64,000 bases of DNA from assembly GCF_916715725.1 (NCBI RefSeq), contig NZ_CAKAPD010000014.1, positions 1 through 64,000 of the forward strand, read 5' to 3'. The notes below the pieces were generated by a model that ran no database searches, was not told where the DNA came from, and worked only from the letters and a program-made list of their open reading frames with translations. Position 1 is the stretch's first letter, and each line of letters opens with the position of its first letter. Source of the DNA: an uncultured Rothia sp. GTDB lineage: Bacteria > Actinomycetota > Actinomycetes > Actinomycetales > Micrococcaceae. The translations under genes were made by a program, and so were the position numbers. This document shows positions 35,426-43,748 of the stretch, in pieces.

Positions 35426-36334
35426 ATGGCTACTGAAATTAAGTCTGTTACTAAGGCAGTTATTCCTGCTGCTGGTCTGGGCACCCGATTCCTGCCCGCA
35501 ACGAAGGCAACCCCCAAGGAAATGCTCCCCGTCGTTGATCGCCCCGCGATTCAGTACGTGGTGGAGGAAGCAATCCGTGCCGGTCTGAACGACGTTCTGA
35601 TGATTACCGGCCGTAACAAGCGTGCTCTCGAGGATCACTTCGACCGCGTTCCCGTTCTGGAGCAGCAGCTCGCTGAGCAGGGTAAGGACGCCCTGCTAGC
35701 ATCTGTTGTTGAGACCAATGAGCTCGGTGGCGACCTGCACTACGTGCGTCAGGGTGACCCCAAGGGCCTGGGGCACGCTGTTCTGCGCGCAAAGCGCCAC
35801 GTTGGTGACGAGGCATTCGCTGTTCTGCTCGGCGATGACCTGATTGACGAGAAGGAAGACCTGCTCTCCCGCATGGTGGAGGTTCAGGAGCGCACCGGCG
35901 GCTCCGTCGTTGCCCTGATGGAGGTTCCTCGCGAGGCTATTTCCGCTTACGGCGCAGCTGCTATTGAGGCTGTTGAGGGCGAAGACGGTTTCGTGAAGAT
36001 CACCGGCCTGGTTGAGAAGCCTGCTGCTGATGAGGCTCCCTCGAACTACGCTGTGATTGGCCGTTACGTTCTGAGCTCGAAGGTCTTCGAGGTTCTGGAG
36101 AACACCGCTCCGGGCCGCGGTGGCGAGATTCAGCTGACCGACGCTCTGCAGACCCTGGCTCAGGGCGAGGGTGAAGGCGAAGGCGTCTACGGTGTGGTCT
36201 TCTCCGGCCGCCGTTTCGACACCGGTGACAAGCTGTCTTACCTGAAGGCAAACGTTATTCTTGCTGCTGAGCGTCCCGAGTTCGGTGACGACCTGCGCGC
36301 ATGGCTGAAGGACTTTGTTGCAGAGAACTGCTAA
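35426..36334 (+). CDS. galU: UTP-glucose-1-phosphate uridylyltransferase
   Basis: A 302-aa enzyme making UDP-glucose for cell-surface polysaccharides. It has the nucleotidyltransferase start VIPAAGLGTRFLPATKATPK (about residues 13-32), VDRPAIQYVVEEAI, the YVRQGDPKGLGHAVLRAK block (about 111-128), and the metal site LLGDDLIDE. The C-terminal segment FSGRRFDTGDKLSYLKANV is typical of the family. UDP-glucose could feed the sugar transferase and other glycosyltransferases. Translation probably begins on a leaderless transcript. It is followed by a terminator-like hairpin and the SepX/GlpR-like gene. Confidence 0.97.
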   Translation: MATEIKSVTKAVIPAAGLGTRFLPATKATPKEMLPVVDRPAIQYVVEEAIRAGLNDVLMITGRNKRALEDHFDRVPVLEQQLAEQGKDALLASVVETNELGGDLHYVRQGDPKGLGHAVLRAKRHVGDEAFAVLLGDDLIDEKEDLLSRMVEVQERTGGSVVALMEVPREAISAYGAAAIEAVEGEDGFVKITGLVEKPAADEAPSNYAVIGRYVLSSKVFEVLENTAPGRGGEIQLTDALQTLAQGEGEGEGVYGVVFSGRRFDTGDKLSYLKANVILAAERPEFGDDLRAWLKDFVAENC

Positions 36335-36655
36335 TTACTCTGCATCCGCTCTCTGATGAGGGCAACCGATAAATACCAACCACGCTGAGGAAGGCGTTCT
36401 TTCCGGTGGGGCGTTTTAGCCCCCATGGGAGGGCGCCTTCCTTTGCGTCGTTCGTGTCCGTTATGCGTGTGGCGTGCTGCTGGGTGAGGGTCCAGAGTGT
36501 GTCTTGTGCAGGGACGCGACGACGTCGTAGTGCGCATATTCCTTCTGGGGTATATGCGCATATCCAGCCCGATTCTTGCCGCTTATGGAAAGCATCGGGA
36601 ATATAAGGGTATGATTAAAGTCTAGGGATAAAGGGACGATAGAGGGCGACCTGAT
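36335..36655. other. galU downstream hairpin and promoter region with a dyad
   Basis: AGGAAGGCG (36388-36396) and CGCCTTCCT (36434-36442) close a branched hairpin that probably terminates galU. Further on, TGCGCATAT (36531-36539) and ATATGCGCA (36552-36560) form a perfect 9-bp dyad with a 12-bp spacer, next to the promoter of the membrane protein gene. No ORF is supported. Confidence 0.55.
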
Positions 36656-38380
36656 ATGACGCTGTTGAACACCTCGGGTGTGTTGGTAATTCTGACCGTG
36701 ATTTTGCTGCTGTGGTTTGTGCCCAGGAGCCTGCGTCGCGCGCCCGCTGGTCCCTCCGTGGAGCCCGAGCGTCCCCTGATCAGTGCCGAGCGTACCGCGG
36801 AGGATATTCTCGCTTCCGCTGGCGTGCTGCTGAATGAGTCGGAGGCGTACCAGTCTTCCGATCACGCGGTGGCGCCGGGTACTTCCTTGCCCTCTTCCGC
36901 TCTTCCCCAGGCTTCTTCCCGTTCCTCCCACGCTGTAGAGGATGCCGTTCAGCCTGCCCCGGATACGGCTTCTATTTCGCAGATTCGCGATTCTTCCCCG
37001 ACTGCTCCCTACACCGATGAGATTCCGGTGGTGGAGGAGTCGAAGCCCTCGCCGCTGTCCTACTTTGATACCTCGAGCCCGAGCGGTATCGCCCTGCTGG
37101 TTGCAGCTGGTCTGGGCGTGCTTGCCCTGGTGACCGGTCTTCTGGCGCTCTTTGGCGTTCTGGCGTGGGGTTGGGCTGTTCTCTTCCTGATTCTTGCTGG
37201 CGGCGCATGGGCTGTAAGCCGTTTTGGTCTGCTGGAGTCTGTCTCTAACCAGGTCAAGGCGAGCCGCGATGAGCGCCGCGCCAAGGCAGAAGCAGAAGAT
37301 GCCGAGGGTACTGACGCTGAGGCGTACGAAGAGTCTGGCGACGAAGAAGCTTACGATGACGCTTCCGAGTCGGTAGAGGACTCGGCTGCCGAGGGCTCAG
37401 ATTCTGAAGCTACTGAAGAGCCTGAGGCTCGCCCCGCAACCCGTGAGGCAGCTGCCTGTAAGCCGGTGCGCGGTGTGAACCGCGAGGCGGCACGCCCGAG
37501 CCGCGCGCACATTGCGGTGGACTCCTCTGAAGAGGCACACCAGGCAGAAGCAGCTCAGGCAGAAGCGCCTGCAACATCTGAGTCTTCTCACGCTGCCCGT
37601 CCCGTACCTGCTCGTTTTGCCGCCGCTCGTTCGGCGGAGGCGTCCGCGGGTCACCGTCAGGAGCGCCGCCAGCAGCGTCCAAGCCGCTTCCAGCCGATTC
37701 GCCGCGGAAGCGTGCTCTTTGACCAGGAGAGCGGTTCTGCTGCTTCCTCCACTGCACCACGTACTGCGGCGCAGCCTCAGCAGGTAGCGCAGGCTCCGGT
37801 TGCTCCGGTTACTCCGAGCCAGCCCGTACAGTCCCAGCCTGTTCAGCCCCAGCGCACTCAGTCCGTGCCCTCTGCTCAGCCCGTACAGTCCCAGCCTGTT
37901 CAGCCCCAGCCTGTTCAGTCCCAGCGCGCTCAGCGTGTGCCGTCTGCTCAGCCCGCACAGCCTGCTCAGCCGGTAGCACCTCAGTCTACCCAGGCGCCTG
38001 CCGCTCAGCAGCAGACTCCCGCGCAGCAGTCGGCTATTCAGCCGGCCCAGCCGGTGGCTCGCCAGGCGCTACGTGATGGTTCGCCCGTCCGCCAGGCACC
38101 TGCTGCACCTGCTGCTCAGGCTCCCGCTCAGCCGATTCCCGAAGAGATTCCTCTGCCGGACGTCCTGGATGATTCCGAGTTCGATGCACTGGATATCGCC
38201 TCGTTGAACAATCCGGCGCTCTCGACCGGCGCTACTGTGACCGGTGGTGTCCGTTCCACGAACCGTCACCCCGGTGCTGGCTCCTCCTTTGAGGCAGTGA
38301 GCAACACCTGGAACCCGGTTCAGCTGCCCAAGCCGCTGAGCGCTCTGCACCGTCAGGACAAGAACCAGGGTAAGAAGTAG
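36656..38380 (+). CDS. SepX/GlpR-like cell-division membrane protein
   Basis: A 574-aa protein. The N-terminal helix LVILTVILLLWFVPRSLRR (about residues 10-28) is followed by a linker with ISAERTAEDILASAG, then two adjacent helices (about 142-168 and 172-190). After these comes a long acidic, then glutamine/proline-rich region (SQPVQPQ- and SAQPVQ-type repeats, about 385-470) and a conserved-looking end. The N-terminal helix motif and the fthC-galU-(moeA-rimJ)-membrane-protein order match the actinobacterial SepX family (GlpR in Corynebacterium), a divisome and polar-growth membrane factor. Here moeA and rimJ are missing from the interval. The assignment is by synteny and architecture, not close sequence match. 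Confidence 0.6.
   Translation: MTLLNTSGVLVILTVILLLWFVPRSLRRAPAGPSVEPERPLISAERTAEDILASAGVLLNESEAYQSSDHAVAPGTSLPSSALPQASSRSSHAVEDAVQPAPDTASISQIRDSSPTAPYTDEIPVVEESKPSPLSYFDTSSPSGIALLVAAGLGVLALVTGLLALFGVLAWGWAVLFLILAGGAWAVSRFGLLESVSNQVKASRDERRAKAEAEDAEGTDAEAYEESGDEEAYDDASESVEDSAAEGSDSEATEEPEARPATREAAACKPVRGVNREAARPSRAHIAVDSSEEAHQAEAAQAEAPATSESSHAARPVPARFAAARSAEASAGHRQERRQQRPSRFQPIRRGSVLFDQESGSAASSTAPRTAAQPQQVAQAPVAPVTPSQPVQSQPVQPQRTQSVPSAQPVQSQPVQPQPVQSQRAQRVPSAQPAQPAQPVAPQSTQAPAAQQQTPAQQSAIQPAQPVARQALRDGSPVRQAPAAPAAQAPAQPIPEEIPLPDVLDDSEFDALDIASLNNPALSTGATVTGGVRSTNRHPGAGSSFEAVSNTWNPVQLPKPLSALHRQDKNQGKK
37818..37990 (+). repeat. In-gene Gln-Pro-Val repeat tract
   Basis: Tandem imperfect units of CAGCCCGTACAGTCCCAG type encode SQPVQ/PQPVQ repeats within the SepX/GlpR-like gene. 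Length variation between strains is likely in such tracts. Confidence 0.7.
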
Positions 38381-38400
38381 ACCTTGTTCTAGATATGCAT

Positions 38401-38434
38401 AAAACCCCGACAGTTCGTACTGTCGGGGTTTTGT
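38401..38434 (+). terminator. Terminator after the SepX/GlpR-like gene
   Basis: AAAACCCCGACAGT and ACTGTCGGGGTTTT make a perfect 14-bp stem with a TCGT loop and a T-run. Confidence 0.95.
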
Positions 38435-38797
38435 TTTGCTGGGAATGTGCCTCGGGAAAGGAACGATAAAAAGAAAAGGAACCCCGTCCATGGGGTTCCT
38501 TTTCCAGCATCACACACAGGAAGAAAGTCTTCTAGACCGATTAGGAAGGCCTTCCCACAAGGCCTGCCCTATTCGGTAATAAAAATATATCCTAATTCAT
38601 TCACGGGTGACAAACTGAAAATAGCGACACCCTGTCAATAAACTAAGGTTGACCTAAGTAAAATCCGCGCCATTGCAGGCGAAACGGGGCGATACCCCTC
38701 CCAGAAAAAAGTTTAAAAAAATTTTTGAGCCCCTCCGGTACCTGAACAAGAAGCCTCGAAACGGGTCAATATTGCTGGTCCGTGAGAGAATATCCGG
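38435..38797. other. Intergenic region with two more hairpins; possible small RNA
   Basis: After the terminator come a second perfect hairpin (38474-38503; AAAAGGAACCCC with GGGGTTCCTTTT) and a third, long imperfect one (38537-38576; CCGATTAGGAAGGCCT with AGGCCTGCCCTATTCGG) followed by AT-rich sequence. Further on are TTGACC near 38650 and an A/T run near 38708-38728. No ORF is supported. The series of hairpins is more than one terminator needs. Confidence 0.45.
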
Positions 38798-39286
38798 GTG
38801 AAAGAATGGTTTAACACACTTCCGTTTGAGGTTGCCCTACTCTTCATGTGGGTGGTCGGCATTGTCCGCACCAGCATCGTCTACGCCCTCGGAGCGCTTG
38901 CCGCTGAGGGTGGCTCCCGCCTCGCCCGCATCCGCAAGGCTATGGACAGCCCGCTCTACCGCAAGGCCCGCGCCTTCATCAACCGGTGGGGCGTTATCGC
39001 CGTGCCCCTCTGCTTTTTGACCGTGGGCCTGCAGACCGCCGTCATCATCACGACCGGCTTCACGAAAATGCCGCTGCGCCGCTGGGTGCCCGCCATGCTC
39101 GCCGGAACCTTCATGTGGGCGTGCATCTACACCAGCTTCGGTTTTGCGCTGCTTGCCGCGCTCGGCCTGGAACCGTGGATGTTCCCCGTCGCCCTCGCCG
39201 TTGTGGTTACGGTACTGGTGGTCGCCGCCCAGATCCGCGAACGCCGTATTAACCGCGAACCCGTTGAGGACGTTGCCGAGCACTAA
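38798..39286 (+). CDS. DedA/VTT-like small membrane protein
   Basis: A 162-aa integral membrane protein with four hydrophobic segments (about residues 10-35, 66-88, 98-122 and 126-146). The central stretch INRWGVIAVPLCFLTVGLQT followed by MPLRRWVPAMLAGTFMWACI resembles the VTT core of DedA proteins (RFG..vplfRf...G.s.mp...F...t..G...W). It is shorter than full DedA (about 200 aa). DedA proteins help recycle undecaprenyl phosphate or flip lipids; that role here is an inference. It starts at GTG; the upstream region is the hairpin-rich gap. Confidence 0.65.
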   Translation: MKEWFNTLPFEVALLFMWVVGIVRTSIVYALGALAAEGGSRLARIRKAMDSPLYRKARAFINRWGVIAVPLCFLTVGLQTAVIITTGFTKMPLRRWVPAMLAGTFMWACIYTSFGFALLAALGLEPWMFPVALAVVVTVLVVAAQIRERRINREPVEDVAEH

Positions 39287-39292
39287 CCCTCT

Positions 39293-39340
39293 TAGCCTCA
39301 ACCTCTCTTAACCTCAGCCTCTCTTAACCTCAGCCTCTCT
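39293..39340. repeat. Three 16-bp tandem repeats
   Basis: TAGCCTCAACCTCTCT, then two identical copies of TAACCTCAGCCTCTCT, sit directly after the DedA-like gene. The first copy differs at two positions. No function is evident. Confidence 0.85.
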
Positions 39341-39456
39341 CCGCGAACGGGGGAGGGGACCTCTCTTTCACCGCAGGGCACAGCGCCCCAGCAGCACCGC
39401 CCCTACCGTCACGGGATGGGTGTTTACCGACCTTAATGCCCGCTCCTAATCTGTGC

Positions 39457-39468
39457 TAGCGTGGAGGG
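39457..39468 (+). promoter_or_regulatory. Leaderless promoter of the LysR-domain gene
   Basis: TAGCGT (39457-39462), preceded by TGTGC, lies 6 nt before the ATG. The GGAGGG between them is too close to act as a ribosome site. Confidence 0.45.
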
Positions 39469-40647
39469 ATGACTTCTACCGCATCCTCCACCGCAGGTAC
39501 TCCCGAAGAGCAGCCCCTCAACGAGCCTGCTCTCACCGAACCCAACGCCGAGTTGAGCGCGCCCGAAAACACTACCGGCGAGGTAGAGAACGAAGCGCCC
39601 GCCGAGGCACCCACCCGCGTGTACCTGCACCCCGAGCAGCTGGCAATGATTCAGACTCCGGAGGCTCTGCCCGTACCCGTGCTGCAGCGTTCTATGCTGC
39701 GCATCAGCTACGTGCCCGCGATTATGCCCGGCAAATGGTTTAACCGCTGGCACGAGCGTTACGGTGACCGCGTGCAGTTGGCGGAGGTACCCGTGCGTGA
39801 GGCGCGCGGCCTGGACTCCCTGCACCAGGATTTGTGCCTGATTGATCCTGCCCTTGAATCGGCGGCAGAAGGAGAAAACGCTGCCGAGGCGCCCGCCGAG
39901 GCTGTCGAGCACGCCCCGGTACCCGTCGTTGAGGTGCCCGAGAACCCCTTCGCGCACATGAGCATTGTGCGCCCGGACCGCGAACCGGCAAGCGCCGACG
40001 GCGATAAGTACCACAGCATCCGCCTCTACGAGGAGCTGCCCGTAGTCATTCTGCCGGTGGACCACGTGCTCACCGTGCTTGATGAGGTGCCCGTGGAGGA
40101 GCTTGCCGAAGAGTTCCTGCTGCAGCCCGCCTCCGATATTCCTGCCTATGAAGAAGTCTCCCGCGCATGGCGTGAGAGTGCCGGCCGCATCGTGCCCGAA
40201 GGTCTGACCGATAAAGAAACCATCGAGCTGGTTGCCGCCGGTGTGGGCCTGTACATTGTGCCCATGTCCATCGCGCGTTTCTACCACCGCAAGGACCTCA
40301 CCTACCGCCCCGTCGCGGGTCTGGACACCTACCCGGTGCACCTGGTGTGGCCGCGCGCCCCCAAGGGTGAGCCGCGCAGCGAAGAGCTCGAGGCGCTCCT
40401 GCAGGACTTCATCGGTATTGTGCGCGGACGCACCGCAACCAGCGACCGCGGTAGCGAAACCCGACAGGCACGCGCCGAACGCGTCGCAGCCGAAAAAGCA
40501 AAGGCAAAAGCGAAGGCTCGAGCCGCCAACGCACGCCGTGAAGCACGCGATAAGAAGCGTGCCAACGCCAAGAAAAACGGCAACGCACGCCAGCACGCTC
40601 GACAGTCCGCCAAAGCCGCCAGCGCACGCCGCGGTAAGAAACGCTAA
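39469..40647 (+). CDS. LysR-type substrate-binding-domain protein without HTH
   Basis: A 392-aa protein. Residues 1-70 are low complexity and acidic. A domain like the LysR effector-binding domain follows (about 75-320; LRISYVPAIMPGKWFNRWHE at its start, AAGVGLYIVPMSIARFY and PVHLVWPRAP near its end). The last about 70 residues are extremely basic (repeated KAKAKARAANARREARDKK-like sequence), suited to nonspecific DNA or RNA binding. No helix-turn-helix is present, unlike true LysR regulators. Micrococcales encode similar proteins annotated as LysR substrate-binding-domain proteins. A nucleic-acid-associated sensor is plausible but unproven. Confidence 0.75.
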   Translation: MTSTASSTAGTPEEQPLNEPALTEPNAELSAPENTTGEVENEAPAEAPTRVYLHPEQLAMIQTPEALPVPVLQRSMLRISYVPAIMPGKWFNRWHERYGDRVQLAEVPVREARGLDSLHQDLCLIDPALESAAEGENAAEAPAEAVEHAPVPVVEVPENPFAHMSIVRPDREPASADGDKYHSIRLYEELPVVILPVDHVLTVLDEVPVEELAEEFLLQPASDIPAYEEVSRAWRESAGRIVPEGLTDKETIELVAAGVGLYIVPMSIARFYHRKDLTYRPVAGLDTYPVHLVWPRAPKGEPRSEELEALLQDFIGIVRGRTATSDRGSETRQARAERVAAEKAKAKAKARAANARREARDKKRANAKKNGNARQHARQSAKAASARRGKKR

Positions 40648-40661
40648 AGAACGATAGACGG

Positions 40662-40673
40662 TAAAATCGAACC
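40662..40673 (+). promoter_or_regulatory. Leaderless promoter of the NUDIX gene
   Basis: TAAAAT (40662-40667) lies 6 nt before the ATG at 40674, with no ribosome site. This supports that ATG over the in-frame ATG 12 nt further on. Confidence 0.5.
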
Positions 40674-41183
40674 ATGGCATTAGCAATGGAAACCCGACCC
40701 GCAGCCTACGCAGTCATCATCGAGCAGGGCAAGCTGCTCATGACTCGTTGGGTGCCCGAAGACCGCGCGCTCAGCCCCCTCTGGTCCCTGCCCGGTGGCG
40801 GCATGGAACCCGGCGAGCAGGCTGACGAAACCGCGCTGAGGGAAACCCTCGAAGAGACCGGCTACAGCGTCGCCATTGAAGACATCCTGGGCGTGCACGC
40901 CGGGCATTTTCCCGTGCGTTCCACCCAGAAGGACCCACAGGCGCTGCCTTTCTGCGCTCTGCGGGTGGTTTTCCGTGCCCACATTGTGACCGGCGAGCTG
41001 CGCCACGAGGTGAACGGCTCCTCCGACACGGCACGCTGGGTGCCCATCGCAGAGCTGGATACCATCCGCTATGGCACTCTCATCGATGAGGTTGCCTCCA
41101 TGATGGGTTACTCCAACGCCGCCAGCTGGGCGCGCGAATACCGCGAATTTCTTGCCGACGAAAACGCACGGAAGCTCTCATGA
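40674..41183 (+). CDS. NUDIX hydrolase
   Basis: A 169-aa hydrolase of nucleoside diphosphates linked to another moiety. The complete Nudix box GGMEPGEQADETALRETLEE plus TGY (about residues 42-64) provides the metal-binding glutamates. The preceding PLWSLPGGG is typical. It has a C-terminal tail with no known domain. The substrate cannot be predicted; an ADP-ribose/ADP-sugar or oxidised-nucleotide role is possible. Its stop overlaps the ATG of the next gene (ATGA), so the two are translationally coupled. Confidence 0.92.
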   Translation: MALAMETRPAAYAVIIEQGKLLMTRWVPEDRALSPLWSLPGGGMEPGEQADETALRETLEETGYSVAIEDILGVHAGHFPVRSTQKDPQALPFCALRVVFRAHIVTGELRHEVNGSSDTARWVPIAELDTIRYGTLIDEVASMMGYSNAASWAREYREFLADENARKLS

Positions 41184-42364
41184 ACCGACTAATCCTGACC
41201 CGCCGTGCGGCGCTCACCTCCCTGGCGCTCATGCCGATTCTCACCGCCTGCGGTAGCAACGACACGCCCCTGCACGTGGACCCCTCCGCGTCCAGCTACG
41301 GCACCTTGCGCATCGGCTACGGTGCCCTGCGAGAAATGCGCGCCGTAGCGTATGTGTACGCGCGCGCCCTGCGCCAGGTCGGCTACACCGTAGAACTGGT
41401 TGACACCGGCAACAGTCGCGCGACCGCCCTGCGCGGGCTCATGGTGCCTTCGGCTAACTCAGCCACCCCCACCGCAACCCTGCCCGACGACGAGGAAACC
41501 GGCACCGCCGCCACCGCGGAAGCACTGGACTTGGTGATTGACTACAGCGGCGACCTGCTGCTCTACCTGACCGACGACGGTAAAATCAGCCCCGCCGCCG
41601 CGCAGAATGAACGTATCGCCGCCTCCGTGAGCGCCTCCGCGGCCGCCGCCGGCGTGACCCTGCCGCCCGCGCCCACCGTCACCCCCACCGCGTCGGAGAG
41701 CGCCGCCTCCGCGCAGGCAGAAGACGGCACCGCAAGCCCCACCGCAAGCTCCACCCGCTCCGCAGACCCCATCAACCTGCGCGCCATGAGCACCACCGAC
41801 ATGACCAACGCCATCTCGCGCATCCTGCCCGAAGAGCTCATGCTCCTCAACGGCGCTAACGCAACCAACAAGGATGTACTGGTCACCACCCGCGCCGTGA
41901 GCGCCCGCCACAAGCTCAACTCCCTCGCAAACCTGCGCGATGTGCAGTCGAGCCTGGCGTTCTCCATTCCGACCGGGTACTCCAGCGGCACCTACGGCGT
42001 GGATTCCCTACGTAGCCTCTATCGCTACCGTGTGCACGACCCGAAGATTCAGGACGAGCCCGCAGAGCGCGTCAACGCCCTCACCGCAGACACCGTGCAG
42101 GTGACCCTGCTGCACAGCTGCGATTCGGCAATTGACGATAACCGCCTGGTCACCCTGGAAGACCCCTCAACGGCACTTTTGCAGCAGCAGCTGGTGCCCA
42201 TTATCCGTCGTACCCTGCCAGATAGCGCCCGTACGGCGATTAACCGCGTATCATCTACATTAGACACGGGTAACCTCTCGTTCCTGTTGCGTCTGACTAG
42301 CGGTTCCAACCCCATCGCAGATGATGACGCAGCACAATTCATTTTGGATCACCCTAGAAAGTAA
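41180..42364 (+). CDS. Lipoprotein with OpuAC-like substrate-binding fold
   Basis: A 394-aa secreted lipoprotein. A signal peptide (NRLILTRRAALTSLALMPI) ends in the lipobox LTAC (C24). The mature part begins with TLRIGYGALREMRAVAYVYA followed by LRQVGYTVELVDTG, the start of the glycine-betaine/choline type (OsmF/ProX, type 2) binding fold, and later ALDLVIDYSGDLLLYL. An alanine/serine/threonine-rich insert (about residues 150-200) interrupts it. No ABC permease or ATPase gene lies nearby, so either these are elsewhere or the protein has another role. It is translationally coupled to the NUDIX gene. Confidence 0.78.
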   Translation: MNRLILTRRAALTSLALMPILTACGSNDTPLHVDPSASSYGTLRIGYGALREMRAVAYVYARALRQVGYTVELVDTGNSRATALRGLMVPSANSATPTATLPDDEETGTAATAEALDLVIDYSGDLLLYLTDDGKISPAAAQNERIAASVSASAAAAGVTLPPAPTVTPTASESAASAQAEDGTASPTASSTRSADPINLRAMSTTDMTNAISRILPEELMLLNGANATNKDVLVTTRAVSARHKLNSLANLRDVQSSLAFSIPTGYSSGTYGVDSLRSLYRYRVHDPKIQDEPAERVNALTADTVQVTLLHSCDSAIDDNRLVTLEDPSTALLQQQLVPIIRRTLPDSARTAINRVSSTLDTGNLSFLLRLTSGSNPIADDDAAQFILDHPRK

Positions 42365-42370
42365 ATCATC

Positions 42371-43594
42371 ATGACGAAGTACCGTCAGTCCTCAAAGTTG
42401 AGCAACGTCCTGTACGACATCCGCGGCCCCATTCTGGACGAGGCCAATCGCATGGAGGCGATGGGTCACCGCATCCTCAAACTGAACATTGGTAACCCCG
42501 CACCCTTCGGCTTTGAAGCGCCTGACGCCATCATGATGGACATCATCCGTCACCTGCCCGAAACCCAGGGCTACTCCGACTCCCGCGGCCTCTACTCGGC
42601 ACGTACCGCCATTGTGCAGCACTACCAGAACCGCGGCATCATGAACCTCGACACCGACTCCATCTACCTGGGTAACGGTGTGTCTGAGCTGATCCCGATG
42701 ACCCTGCAGGCGCTCTGCGAGACCGGCGACGAAATCCTGGTCCCCATGCCCGACTACCCGCTGTGGACCGCATCCACCGCGCTGGTGGGCGGCAAGCCCG
42801 TGCACTACCTGTGCGACGAGGAAAACAACTGGTACCCGGACATCGAAGACATCAAGTCGAAGATTACCGAGCGCACCAAGGGCATCGTGGTCATTAACCC
42901 GAACAACCCGACCGGTGCTGTCTACCCGCGCTCGATTCTGAAGCAGATCGTGGACCTGGCACGCGAGCACGGCCTGGTCGTGTTCTCGGACGAAATCTAC
43001 GAAAAGATCACCTACGACGGTGCTGAAGCCATCAACATGGCGACCCTCACCGGCGATGACGTGCTCTGCCTGACCTTCTCCGGTCTGTCCAAGGCGTACC
43101 GCGTCTGCGGTTACCGTGCTGGTTGGGTCGCTATTACCGGCCCCAAGAAGGACGCAGCAAGCTACCTGGAAGGCATTCACCTGCTCGCCTCCATGCGCCT
43201 GTGCTCCAACGTTCCGGCGCAGCACGCCATTCAGACCGCGCTCGGCGGCTACCAGTCCATTAACGAGCTGATTGTTCCCGGCGGCCGCCTGTACGAGCAG
43301 CGCACCCTGGCGCACAAGATGCTCAACGAGATTGACGGCATCAGCTGCACTAGTGCGGACGGCGCGCTCTACCTGTTCCCGAAGATTGATATTGAGCGCT
43401 TCGACATTACCGATGACGAGCAGTTCGCCCTGGACCTGCTCAAGAGCCAGAAGATTCTCTTCAGCCACGGCCGCGCGTTCAACTGGAAGGACCCGGACCA
43501 CTTCCGTCTGGTGTTCCTGCCCGATACTCAGACCCTCACCAGTGCCCTGGAGCGCCTGGGTAACTTCATGGCTGACTACAAGCAGAAGCACTAG
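42371..43594 (+). CDS. alaA: Alanine-type aminotransferase AlaA
   Basis: A 407-aa class I PLP aminotransferase very close in sequence pattern to Escherichia coli AlaA (glutamate-pyruvate transaminase). Shared blocks include KLSNVLYDIRGPILDEANRM, LKLNIGNPAPFGFEAPD, YLGNGVSELI, VINPNNPTGAVYPRSILKQI, FSGLSKAYRVCGYRAG (PLP lysine) and LASMRLCSNVPAQHAIQTAL. It makes alanine from pyruvate and glutamate, thereby feeding alanine racemase as well. It follows the lipoprotein gene by 6 bp with no clear ribosome site. Confidence 0.94.
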   Translation: MTKYRQSSKLSNVLYDIRGPILDEANRMEAMGHRILKLNIGNPAPFGFEAPDAIMMDIIRHLPETQGYSDSRGLYSARTAIVQHYQNRGIMNLDTDSIYLGNGVSELIPMTLQALCETGDEILVPMPDYPLWTASTALVGGKPVHYLCDEENNWYPDIEDIKSKITERTKGIVVINPNNPTGAVYPRSILKQIVDLAREHGLVVFSDEIYEKITYDGAEAINMATLTGDDVLCLTFSGLSKAYRVCGYRAGWVAITGPKKDAASYLEGIHLLASMRLCSNVPAQHAIQTALGGYQSINELIVPGGRLYEQRTLAHKMLNEIDGISCTSADGALYLFPKIDIERFDITDDEQFALDLLKSQKILFSHGRAFNWKDPDHFRLVFLPDTQTLTSALERLGNFMADYKQKH

Positions 43595-43630
43595 CGAGCT
43601 TTACGGCTGCCTCTGCTTTGCGAGAGACAG

Positions 43631-43678
43631 AAATAGCCTGCCCCGCAGTTCTGATGAGCTGCGGGGCAGGCTATTTTT
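43631..43678 (+). terminator. Bidirectional terminator between alaA and xseB
   Basis: AAATAGCCTGCCCCGCAG and CTGCGGGGCAGGCTATTT make an 18-bp stem with a TTCTGATGAG loop, followed by TTTT. It serves the convergent alaA and xseBA genes. Confidence 0.95.
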
Positions 43679-43748
43679 CCGATTGGCAGATGCGCCGGGG
43701 CGTGAATGCGCCAGGAAGGAGGCGACGTAACGCGCCAGCAGGGGCGTG

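Noticed and set aside
37818..37990. Regular repeats in the SepX/GlpR-like gene as a possible CRISPR array
   Set aside because: The repeats are in frame, contiguous, degenerate and encode Q/P/V units, with no unique spacers. No CRISPR array or cas gene is seen anywhere in the window.
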